Origin: a bacterium
Lineage (GTDB): Bacteria > UBP18 > UBA7526
Assembly (NCBI GenBank): GCA_011049955.1
Contig: DRGV01000039.1
Location: forward strand, 1 to 8,136
Direction of reading: 5' to 3'
DNA length: 8,136 bases
A program made the translations under genes and the position numbers. Shown one piece after another: positions 1-5,349 of the stretch. The notes beneath the pieces were generated by a model. The model searched no databases. It saw nothing but the letters and a program-made list of their open reading frames with translations, and was not told the DNA's origin. Every line of letters begins with the position of its first letter. Positions within the stretch are counted from its first letter, which is position 1.

Positions 1-389
1 ATATAGTATCCTCCAGAGGTTGCCACTCCCCCCAGGGAGGCCACCACCACCTTCTTCTTCTCCTCCCTTACCTTGCTCAATTCCTCGTAAATCTCTTGGC
101 TGGCAGCCACTCCCCCACCCGGGGTCTCAAGCCGGATGACTAAGGCCTTAACCATCCGGTTCTTCTTATATTTATGAATCTTTTCAATGATCTCTTTGGA
201 ACTGTAGATTGGTCCTTTGATATCAATGACGCCTATATTCCCTACTCCGAGCTCTGCCCTCCGTGCCAAGAATATGGAAAGACCAACTATCTCCACAAGC
301 AGGATGAGAAGAATAATCCCTCCCGCAACTATTCCCACGATTAGCGCTGTTTTTCTTTTTCCCTTTTTCTTGGTAATTTTTTTCTTCAC
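1..389 (-). CDS. sppA: SppA-type signal peptide peptidase, N-terminal part (runs off left edge)
   Basis: Membrane-anchored serine protease of the SppA/S49 family, which degrades signal peptides left in the membrane after protein export. The first 129 codons are present. A Lys/Arg-rich N-terminus (residues 2-13) is followed by one membrane segment (about 14-42), then the start of the protease domain. Visible family features are GVIDIKGPI (53-61), ETPGGGV (88-94) and ASLGGVATSGGYY at the edge, where Ser125 should be the nucleophile; the general-base Lys lies outside the window. The start is GTG at 387-389, chosen because AAGGAGG lies 5 nt upstream and the basic-plus-membrane N-terminus follows at once. 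A two-hairpin repeat ends about 25 nt before the start codon. The family is clear. The length and the catalytic Lys cannot be checked here. Confidence 0.92.
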   Translation of the reverse strand, partial: MKKKITKKKGKRKTALIVGIVAGGIILLILLVEIVGLSIFLARRAELGVGNIGVIDIKGPIYSSKEIIEKIHKYKKNRMVKALVIRLETPGGGVAASQEIYEELSKVREEKKKVVVASLGGVATSGGYY

Positions 390-394
390 GCTTT

Positions 395-401
395 CCTCCT
401 T
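395..401 (-). promoter_or_regulatory. Strong Shine-Dalgarno site for sppA
   Basis: AAGGAGG on the minus strand lies 5 nt before the GTG codon at 389-387. It is what decides the non-ATG start of sppA, since no in-frame ATG lies near the beginning of the conserved sequence. Confidence 0.8.
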
Positions 402-413
402 AAACACAGATTA

Positions 414-474
414 TTTTGAAGTATCGAAACTTCGATAAGCAAAAGACAGGACCAGCAGAGCGCGCTGTCATTTT
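414..474 (-). repeat. Two-hairpin repeat element, solitary copy
   Basis: This is the fourth copy of the family whose other three copies lie at 3564-3736, in the same orientation. Hairpin A pairs TATCGAA (422-428) with TTCGATA (431-437) perfectly, and TTTTG (414-418) with CAAAA (440-444) across a small internal loop. Hairpin B pairs GACAG (445-449) with CTGTC (465-469), with the flanking AAAA able to pair with the last TTTT. Compared with the copy at 3675-3736, both ends match closely, including AGCGCGCTGTCATTTT, while about 15 nt in the middle differ. It lies between the exchanger gene and sppA, just before the sppA ribosome site. Confidence 0.8.
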
Positions 475-477
475 TGG

Positions 478-550
478 AACCACAGATTTTACAAATTCTC
501 ACAGACTAAATATTTTTAAAAAATTTGTCAAATCTATCTAATCCGTGGTT
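478..550. repeat. Imperfect inverted repeat with AACCAC ends
   Basis: The left end AACCACAGATT (478-488) matches the reverse complement of the right end (540-550) at 10 of 11 positions. After a 7-nt offset, a second block around ACAAATT also pairs. The right end lies 2 bp past the stop codon of the exchanger gene, and the left end is 3 bp from the neighbouring two-hairpin element. The size, AT-rich centre and inverted ends resemble a small non-coding miniature element. No target duplication is evident. It could also act as a weak transcript end for the exchanger gene. Confidence 0.6.
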
Positions 551-552
551 AC

Positions 553-1590
553 CTATCTTAATTTAAATAGATAATACATCCCGATTAAGTAGACGGTGAT
601 GGTGAATAGACTATCAGGGCTAAAGCGGGGAACTTTCTTTTTCGAGCGATAGAGGAGACCTCCTAAGGTGATGATGGTTAAGGTAATTACTATCCCAGCA
701 GTGAGAAGATTGGTAAAGGATACCTGCCCCAGTATCGGCTTAGGGCGATAGAAAATATCGGTTAAGGGGATGATGACTAAGTTAAACATATTGCTTCCCA
801 GTAGTGCTCCAATGGCCATATCTAAAGCGCCCATCTTGAGAGCAGTTCCCGCCACCACTACTTCAGGTAAAGAAGTAGTTACTGCCAAGAAGAAACTGCC
901 CACAAATGTCCTGCCCCAGTGAGTCTTTATAGCAATTTCCTCCCCTAAATTAGCCAACCAGATGCCCGCCCCCACAATGAATAAAGCAGCAATAATGAAC
1001 CTAAGATAAATTCCTTCGTGATTTAACTTTGGACTTCGCCGCCTTTGACGAGCCTCGCCTTTGGCGGGGACTTTGCCTGCCCCGTAGGCTTGTCCTTCGG
1101 GGGACTTTGGACTTTTATTTCTATGCTCATATCCATAAACAATCCTCATACCCAGAAGATAGATAATGAGGATTAAGAGACTATCCAGGCCAAACCATCC
1201 TAAAGAGAAGGGAGAGCGAGATAGAATGCCTGCCCCCACTATGCCAACCAGGATAATACCGAAGAGGCTGCATATTGCCCCACCAACTATTTTGGATGTG
1301 GGACGTCTCTGACGATAGATAATAAGTAAAAAGCCCAAGGCCATGAGATTAAAGGCATTGCTCCCCAGGAGATTTCCGAGAGCAAGGTCCGGGGCCTTCA
1401 CCATTAAAGTGGCACCCAGACTAGTTACCACTTCAGGGAGGGAAGTTATAGCAGCGATTAATATTATCCCAATCCAGGCCCTGGTTAGGCCGGTTCTCTG
1501 GGCAATCTGGTCTCCATAATGGCAAAGCCTTATCCCAGAGAAGATAATGATTAAAGCAGTAATAATAAACTTAAGCCAGAGCAGAATCAT
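553..1590 (-). CDS. Na+/Ca2+ exchanger-family (CaCA) membrane antiporter with an inserted loop
   Basis: Integral membrane cation antiporter of the CaCA superfamily (two Na_Ca_ex domains, similar to bacterial CaxA/YrbG), expected to exchange Ca2+ for Na+ or H+ across the inner membrane. Both alpha repeats are visible: ITSLPEVV (48-55) with LLGSNAFNL (74-82), and TTSLPEVV (238-245) with LLGSNMFNL (263-271). The acidic residues E53 and E243 are the expected ion ligands. About ten hydrophobic segments split into two halves, roughly 1-155 and 193-345. The loop between them (about 157-192) is unusually long and basic. Residues 160-185 are encoded by a GC-rich palindromic insert. The ion specificity cannot be told from sequence. 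It stands alone between two repeat-filled gaps, with a poor Shine-Dalgarno site (GGGAA) before the ATG. Confidence 0.9.
   Translation of the reverse strand: MILLWLKFIITALIIIFSGIRLCHYGDQIAQRTGLTRAWIGIILIAAITSLPEVVTSLGATLMVKAPDLALGNLLGSNAFNLMALGFLLIIYRQRRPTSKIVGGAICSLFGIILVGIVGAGILSRSPFSLGWFGLDSLLILIIYLLGMRIVYGYEHRNKSPKSPEGQAYGAGKVPAKGEARQRRRSPKLNHEGIYLRFIIAALFIVGAGIWLANLGEEIAIKTHWGRTFVGSFFLAVTTSLPEVVVAGTALKMGALDMAIGALLGSNMFNLVIIPLTDIFYRPKPILGQVSFTNLLTAGIVITLTIITLGGLLYRSKKKVPRFSPDSLFTITVYLIGMYYLFKLR
1026..1114 (-). repeat. GC-rich palindromic repeat inserted in frame inside the exchanger gene
   Basis: The 11-bp direct repeats ACTTTGGACTT at 1026-1036 and 1104-1114 flank a 67-bp core. The core is about two-thirds G+C, clearly richer than the gene around it. 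It contains several small hairpins: CGCC-TTT-GGCG (1056-1066), GCCT-N7-AGGC (1075-1089) and GTCC-N6-GGAC (1092-1105). The repeat period is 78 bp, exactly 26 codons, so the reading frame is kept and both direct repeats read Ser-Pro-Lys (160-162 and 186-188). It lies in the hydrophilic loop between the two membrane domains, where an insertion is likely tolerated. Confidence 0.7.
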
Positions 1591-1619
1591 CTGTAATTCC
1601 CGAAGTAATCAGAGTGACT

Positions 1620-1799
1620 GAATTTCAAATCCCAAATTACAAATCACAAACAAATCACAAATCACAATATCAAATGTTCAAAACGAACCGTTTTGGAATT
1701 GTAATTTTGGTCATTGGTGCTTGTTTGTAATTTGTGGTTTGGTGTTTGTAATTTTACCTTTTGGTCATTGTGATTTTGGTGATTGGAATTTGGAATTTA
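1620..1799. repeat. Long imperfect palindrome built of CAAAT/ATTTG-type words
   Basis: The left arm consists of AAATC-ACAAA-like words and the right arm of their complements (TTTGT, GATTTTGG, GGAATTTGG). The arms meet at a clean hairpin, CAAAACG (1679-1685), loop AAC, CGTTTTG (1689-1695). The outer ends, AATTTCAAAT on the left and the complement of AATTCCAAAT on the right, also pair, so nearly the whole gap between the aldolase and the exchanger folds into one long imperfect stem. The aldolase stop codon TAA (1797-1799) lies at its edge. No reading frame or promoter stands out. It is probably a miniature non-autonomous element or a REP-like repeat. Confidence 0.7.
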
Positions 1800-2399
1800 C
1801 CCCTTTAGGGGTTTGTTCTTCATCCTGAGGATTCTCTGGTGATAGAGGCCAGGACTTACGGTCTTTACCAGATGGACTATCTGAGCGGAATGTTCCAGGG
1901 AAGAGGTCTTGAGGTAGGCCTCTTCTAAGGTTTCTCCAATGGCAAAGCTTCCATGCCCTTTAATCATAGCGATTTTGCTCCCATTGAAAAGCCCTGCCAA
2001 TTGATTGGCAACAATCTCTGAACCAATGCTATTCTCAACTGCTAAAATGGGAACCTTTGGTAGATAGAAAGCCCCCTCTTCATCAATGGGGATAATCTCC
2101 TTCTCTATGAGAGATAAAGCGATAGCATAAGGAGGGTGAGCATGAACACAGGCCAAGGCAGAGGTTGCCAGATAAATCACCCGATGGACTACCAATTCTC
2201 TTGAGGCAGCCTTTACTCCATCAGCCATTAAAGGCGCAGAGACGATATCCTCTTTTGTTAGATTTCCTAACATGGAGCCCCGGCGGGTAATGAGGATCTC
2301 ATTCCCCCTCTTCACGCTCAGGTTCCCGCTATGGGAGGCGATGAGCCCCCGGATAAAGAGCTCCCTTCCGAACTTTATAAAATCCTCTTCCAATCCCAT
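1797..2399 (-). CDS. Class II aldolase/adducin-family protein (fuculose-phosphate-aldolase-like)
   Basis: Soluble zinc-dependent class II aldolase, 200 residues, about the usual length for this family. The substrate-phosphate loop SGNLSV is at 24-29. The expected zinc ligands are His86 and His88 (HAHPPYA) and His149 (KGHGSFA), and the catalytic acid is Glu68 in SRELVVH. By family knowledge such proteins retro-aldol cleave L-fuculose-1-phosphate or a similar sugar phosphate to dihydroxyacetone phosphate and an aldehyde. Relatives include ribulose-phosphate epimerases and the methionine-salvage dehydratase MtnB, so the substrate is open. No sugar kinase, isomerase or transporter lies nearby to narrow it. 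The ATG has GGGGAG 4 nt upstream. It is a single gene between two repeat-filled gaps. Confidence 0.88.
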   Translation of the reverse strand: MGLEEDFIKFGRELFIRGLIASHSGNLSVKRGNEILITRRGSMLGNLTKEDIVSAPLMADGVKAASRELVVHRVIYLATSALACVHAHPPYAIALSLIEKEIIPIDEEGAFYLPKVPILAVENSIGSEIVANQLAGLFNGSKIAMIKGHGSFAIGETLEEAYLKTSSLEHSAQIVHLVKTVSPGLYHQRILRMKNKPLKG

Positions 2400-2419
2400 T
2401 CCACTCCCCTATCAGGTGA

Positions 2420-2586
2420 GATGAAGTAAAAAGTAAGAAGTAACAAGTAAAAAGTAAAAATTTGAAAAACTATTCCTACTAAATTCTCTAACTATACAAA
2501 ACAAGCGACGCTTAAAATGTGTAGTTAAATACCGACTATTAACTTCTTCTTTCGTCCTTTGTCTCACTTTCTCACTTTCCCACCTA
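2420..2586. repeat. Composite palindromic intergenic repeat with AAGTAAAAAGT-type tandem words
   Basis: The left part (about 2424-2460) is a run of AAGTAA-type words spaced 7-11 nt apart. The right part (about 2543-2582) carries loosely complementary ACTTTCTC words. Between them lie two real hairpins. AACTATACA (2490-2498) pairs with TGTGTAGTT (2518-2526), and AAGCG (2503-2507) with CGCTT (2509-2513), across a 4x4 internal loop. AGTTAAATA (2523-2531) pairs with TATTAACT (2537-2544) with one bulge. The hairpins share AGTT (2523-2526), so they exclude each other. The element fills the gap between ndk and the aldolase gene. No gene is seen in it. Confidence 0.55.
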
Positions 2587-3051
2587 CCTATCTATTCCCT
2601 TCCCTCCATAGAGCCAAGGGTGAAGGATCTGGGAATATTTACAGAGTTCCTCGGGCTTAAAAAGTAAGCGGATCTCTCTCTCTGCATTCCCCTTAGAGTC
2701 GGCACTGTGGACCAGGTTGAATCTCTCATGAATAGCATAGTCCCCTCGAATACTTCCCGGTCTTGACTCTTCGGGAGTGGTGGCTCCGATGATCTTACGT
2801 ACCACATTCACCGCCTCCCTACTCCCTAAGACCAGAGCGATATTCGGTCCAGCAGTAGTAAATTTAATGAGATATTTGAAGAATGGTTTATTTTTGTGCA
2901 TCTCATAGAGTTTTTTGGCTAAGGGGATTGAGATATTAATCATCTTTAATCCAATAATCTTCAAGCCCTTATTCTCAAACCTTTTAATAATCTCTCCCAC
3001 CAACTTCCTTTCCACCCCATCCGGCTTTATCAGAACTAAGGTTTTCTCCAT
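2584..3051 (-). CDS. ndk: Nucleoside diphosphate kinase
   Basis: Transfers the gamma phosphate of a nucleoside triphosphate, usually ATP, to nucleoside diphosphates through a phosphohistidine, balancing cytoplasmic (d)NTP pools. The 155-residue protein covers the whole family. It has the N-terminal TLVLIKPDGVER (4-15), HKNKPFF (52-58), the nucleotide-site stretch TTPEESRPGSIRGDYA (91-106) and the active site FNLVHSADS (111-119) with the catalytic His115. The C-terminus is slightly longer than the short bacterial forms and ends around HPWLYGGKG. The start overlaps the 3' end of the THEP1 gene by 16 bp. Its ribosome site AAGGAG (3060-3065) lies inside that gene, 8 nt before the ATG, so the two are probably translated together. 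Nothing is missing. Confidence 0.97.
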   Translation of the reverse strand: MEKTLVLIKPDGVERKLVGEIIKRFENKGLKIIGLKMINISIPLAKKLYEMHKNKPFFKYLIKFTTAGPNIALVLGSREAVNVVRKIIGATTPEESRPGSIRGDYAIHERFNLVHSADSKGNAEREIRLLFKPEELCKYSQILHPWLYGGKGIDR

Positions 3052-3557
3052 CTCAAAATCTCCTTGATTTCTTTTACAATTTTTTCTCTGTTCTCAAAAG
3101 TTACTTCAATTATCTTGGTATCTTCTCTTTCTCTTATGGAATCCAGGAATTCATTATGCCTGGCTTGTATGGTTCCTAGAACCTTCTTCTCGCTATCTAA
3201 AGCCCTCTTTACCCAAGAGCAGAACTTCGGGGAATAGAGTTCCATCCTTCCGATCTCGTCAATAATGATACACTCCTTATTCCTTAGAGCGCTCTCTATG
3301 GCCGGGGCAGCAATCTTTTCTAAGTCTTTTATATTCACCCCGTACCTACTTACCCGATAGGAGCTTTTGCAATCTACATGAGCCAGGATTCCCTTCCTTC
3401 CATTCAAGGCAATAATCTCAAACCCTTTCCTTATCCCCCCTTCTCTAATCTCCTTAGTATAGAATCCTCCGGCATCTAAATTTAAGGACTCGAGCACCTT
3501 TTTAATAATCGAAGTCTTTCCAATTCCTGGTTTGCCAGTTAGTAAAATATTTTTCAT
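3036..3557 (-). CDS. THEP1-family nucleoside triphosphatase
   Basis: P-loop NTPase of the THEP1/NTPCR family (Pfam NTPase_1), which hydrolyses ATP, GTP and other NTPs slowly and without strong base preference; its cellular role is not settled. The 173 residues match the family length. Walker A GKPGIGKT is at 8-15, the family stretch AGGFYTKEIREGG at 29-41, and Walker B CIIIDEIGRMEL at 96-107 with D100 and E101. The ATG leaves seven residues before the P-loop, as is normal. It starts only 6 nt from the end of a triple repeat array, and no clear Shine-Dalgarno site is visible (only AGAAG directly beside the ATG). It overlaps ndk by 16 bp, and the pairing of an NTP hydrolase with an NDP kinase suggests nucleotide-pool housekeeping. 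Confidence 0.93.
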   Translation of the reverse strand: MKNILLTGKPGIGKTSIIKKVLESLNLDAGGFYTKEIREGGIRKGFEIIALNGRKGILAHVDCKSSYRVSRYGVNIKDLEKIAAPAIESALRNKECIIIDEIGRMELYSPKFCSWVKRALDSEKKVLGTIQARHNEFLDSIREREDTKIIEVTFENREKIVKEIKEILRWRKP

Positions 3558-3563
3558 CTTCTA

Positions 3564-3614
3564 TTTTAAGGTACCGAAATTTCAATAAAAGAGACAACTT
3601 GTTTGGCTCATTTT
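3564..3614 (-). repeat. Two-hairpin repeat element, array copy 1 (shortest)
   Basis: 51-nt copy bounded by TTTT at each end. On the minus strand TATTGAA and TTCGGTA pair through two G-U wobbles around an AT loop, giving a full 7-bp hairpin A (3572-3587). Relative to the other copies, 3-4 nt are missing from the segment between hairpin A and the AAAAGAG motif. Hairpin B keeps only GAG/CTC (3591-3593 and 3607-3609) with a small ACAA/TTGT inner pair, and its variable core is the shortest of the four. The element ends 6 nt before the THEP1 start codon, so the repeat forms that gene's leader. Confidence 0.75.
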
Positions 3615-3678
3615 AAGGTACCGAAATTTTAATAAACAAAAGAGGCTTCCAGTGGCGTCAGCCACGAAGACTCATTTT
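3611..3678 (-). repeat. Two-hairpin repeat element, array copy 2 (long hairpin B)
   Basis: 68-nt copy sharing its TTTT ends with both neighbours. Hairpin A is TATTAAAATTTCGGTA on the minus strand, with one mismatch and G-U pairs. The outer TTTTG/TAAAA pairing includes a G-U. Hairpin B is the most regular of the family: GAG/CTC, CTTC/GAAG and GTGGC/GCCAC (3652-3656 with 3661-3665) around a four-base loop. This core is not shared with the other copies. Confidence 0.78.
3634..3673 (-). terminator. Possible intrinsic terminator downstream of the PiT gene
   Basis: On the minus strand, hairpin B of array copy 2 forms a stem of about 12 pairs (3642-3673, with one mismatch and a 2-nt bulge) followed directly by TTTTGTTT. 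This is terminator-like and sits about 57 nt past the stop codon of the PiT gene, before the THEP1 gene. The stem is interrupted and the T-run is broken by a G, so this is a moderate call. If it works, it separates the plsC-to-PiT operon from the THEP1-ndk pair. Confidence 0.45.
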
Positions 3679-3736
3679 AAGGTACCGGAACTTCAATAAG
3701 TAAAAGATGGCGGAGAACGAAGCGCGCTGTCATTTT
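3675..3736 (-). repeat. Two-hairpin repeat element, array copy 3
   Basis: 62-nt copy, the closest match to the solitary copy at 414-474. Hairpin A on the minus strand pairs TATTGAA with TCCGGTA through G-U wobbles and one mismatch, and TTTTA with TAAAA where the solitary copy has TTTTG with CAAAA. Hairpin B is GATGG against CTGTC when read on the plus strand, using wobbles. The end of the element reads AAAATGA on the minus strand and supplies the last Lys codon and the TGA stop (3730-3732) of the PiT gene. Confidence 0.78.
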
Positions 3737-4680
3737 AGAAAAAGTTTTACTATCCATCCCAAAGAATAGGCAACTGCCCCGGATCCCACAAGAGTAAAAA
3801 TCCAGCCGGTAAAGATATTGATTAGTGTCTTTTTATTAACCATCCTCATTCCCTTTACCAATCCTACGCCCACTACGGCACCTACTACTGCCTGAGAACT
3901 GGAAACCGGAATACGAAACTGGGCATAGATATGAAGGGTAATGGCCTGTGCTAAGACCGCTATTAGGGCAGAGAAAGGGTCTAGGGTGGCTATCTTCTTC
4001 CCTACAGTATACATCACATTTCGGGAATAGGTGAGAGCGCCCAGAGCGATGCTTCCTCCTCCCAAAAGAGTAGCCATAAAAGGAGAGAATCCGGGCACTA
4101 TTCCCACAAAGGTTCCGGTGGTGTTGGCAACATTATTTGCCCCTAAAGCATAGGCAGCATAGCAACCGATAATAATGGAGAAAATTCTCACGGTTCTATT
4201 GAAGACCATTAAATTCTTAACCTTTCTCTGCCAGACGAGGGCTAAGAATTTATAGAGAAGGTAAGCGATGACCAGCGCTCCCAGAGGGGTTAATATCCAG
4301 CTGATGAAGATCTTTCTTAACAGGAGAGTTTTTATCTCGGTATGTCCTAGTAAGCCTATCCCGATAATGGCTCCGATGATTGCTTGCGAGGTGGAAACAG
4401 GAATCTTGAGGTAACTCATCAGGTTTACGGTCAGGGCCGCAGCCAGAGTGGCGACTACTGCCGTCCAGATGACTAAATCAGTAACTCCTCCCACAGTTGC
4501 AAAACTTTTCCTTCCCTCTAAGAGAGCACCAATAATGACGAAGATCGCGGTCAGAATGGTTGCCGTACGATATCTTACAATCTCGGAATTAACCTGAGGG
4601 CCGAAGACATTGGCGGCATCGTTAGAACCCAGGCCCCAGCCCATATAGAGGCCGGGAAGAGGAATGAGGAATCTAAACAT
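3730..4680 (-). CDS. PiT-family inorganic phosphate permease
   Basis: Inner-membrane phosphate transporter of the PiT/PHO4 family, which brings in phosphate, often as a metal-phosphate complex, with H+ or Na+. The 316 residues are mostly hydrophobic and show the family's internal duplication: GSNDAANVFG (18-27) is echoed by GANNVANTTG (180-189), and PVSTSQAIIGA (94-104) by PVSSSQAVVGA (258-268). The two Asn-rich signatures are the expected phosphate and cation site. It is shorter than E. coli PitA and lacks a large central loop, like many archaeal and thermophile members. A strong ribosome site GGGGGAGG (4690-4697) lies 9 nt before the ATG. The DUF47 gene is 24 nt upstream, the usual partner. 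The stop codon falls in a repeat element. Confidence 0.94.
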   Translation of the reverse strand: MFRFLIPLPGLYMGWGLGSNDAANVFGPQVNSEIVRYRTATILTAIFVIIGALLEGRKSFATVGGVTDLVIWTAVVATLAAALTVNLMSYLKIPVSTSQAIIGAIIGIGLLGHTEIKTLLLRKIFISWILTPLGALVIAYLLYKFLALVWQRKVKNLMVFNRTVRIFSIIIGCYAAYALGANNVANTTGTFVGIVPGFSPFMATLLGGGSIALGALTYSRNVMYTVGKKIATLDPFSALIAVLAQAITLHIYAQFRIPVSSSQAVVGAVVGVGLVKGMRMVNKKTLINIFTGWIFTLVGSGAVAYSLGWIVKLFLK

Positions 4681-4704
4681 TCTACTTTACCTCCCCCTAA
4701 ATTT

Positions 4705-5346
4705 TTAGACCTGTTTTTTAATAATCAGGACCTCTAAGACATCTGCAGCATCCTCTATCACATCAGAGATGCTTGCAATATGCCAGACGACGTCTCTCAA
4801 GAGCATCTTTTGAGCTAAGGGTAACTCGAAGGTAAATATACGACGGTTCATCTTCCATTCATCATCATCCACCCTGGCCTCCAACCCATGGACCTCGATG
4901 GTCTGCTCTCGAGAAAGGGAGAAGTCTTTGAAGAGATTCTTCTTTGCCTCGCGCAAAGCTGGGAAGGTGGTTATGGAATTGAAAGTAATCTTTCGCAAAT
5001 CTTCTTTAAACTCCTCTGGGATATCTGGACGGGTGAGCATAATAAAGTCACAGGTCGATTCTGCACGATCGGCCACCTTATCTACGGATAAGGTAAGGCC
5101 TATCAGGTCTTCTCTTAAAGCAGGAAGGAAGGCGCCTTTATGAAACTCCTCTATTATCCTGCGTCTCAAGCCATCTGCCGCTCCTTCTAAGTTATGAGTC
5201 TTAAGAGCATTCTCCTTGGCCAAATCGATATTCCCTCCCAGATAATCCTCGATGGTCTTTTTCATACTTTCCAGACACTCCTCCACCTTCTCCAGATGCT
5301 GGTCCATGAGGGTTATTACCTCTTCTTCTCTTCTTTTTCTTGGCAT
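4705..5346 (-). CDS. DUF47/PhoU-like phosphate transport regulator
   Basis: Cytoplasmic all-helical protein of the DUF47 (PhoU_div, TIGR00153) family, 213 residues, the usual length. Relatives are PhoU-like metal-binding bundles, and they very often precede a PiT permease gene and are thought to control it. Here the same order is seen. Acidic-basic helix motifs are HNLEGAADGLRRRI (51-64), SVDKVADRAES (87-97), HGLEARVDDDEW (153-164) and ISDVIEDAADVLEV (193-206), the sort that bind metal ions in PhoU folds. There is no membrane segment. The ATG lies 3 nt after the S1 stop codon and its ribosome site is inside the S1 gene, so it is probably translated by ribosomes leaving rpsA. The family is certain; the regulatory role is inferred from the family and the neighbour. 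Confidence 0.93.
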   Translation of the reverse strand: MPRKRREEEVITLMDQHLEKVEECLESMKKTIEDYLGGNIDLAKENALKTHNLEGAADGLRRRIIEEFHKGAFLPALREDLIGLTLSVDKVADRAESTCDFIMLTRPDIPEEFKEDLRKITFNSITTFPALREAKKNLFKDFSLSREQTIEVHGLEARVDDDEWKMNRRIFTFELPLAQKMLLRDVVWHIASISDVIEDAADVLEVLIIKKQV

Positions 5347-5349
5347 CTT

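Noticed and set aside
217..438. Plus-strand 73-codon open frame
   Set aside because: It lies opposite sppA, whose protein is clearly conserved, and its translation has no family features.
2592..2807. Minus-strand 71-codon frame inside ndk
   Set aside because: It is an alternative frame of ndk, whose own frame carries the active-site histidine and all family motifs.
3564..3699. TTGAAA or TTGAAG followed by TAAAAT in the repeat units as a sigma-70 promoter for the THEP1 gene
   Set aside because: The spacing is 11 bp, far from the usual 16-18. The boxes are parts of hairpin A.
3564..3736. CRISPR-like array: conserved blocks separated by variable segments of 14-28 nt
   Set aside because: Only three units, the spacing varies widely, the blocks are not identical, a solitary copy occurs elsewhere and no cas gene is near. 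The variable parts also form hairpins with the flanks, unlike spacers.
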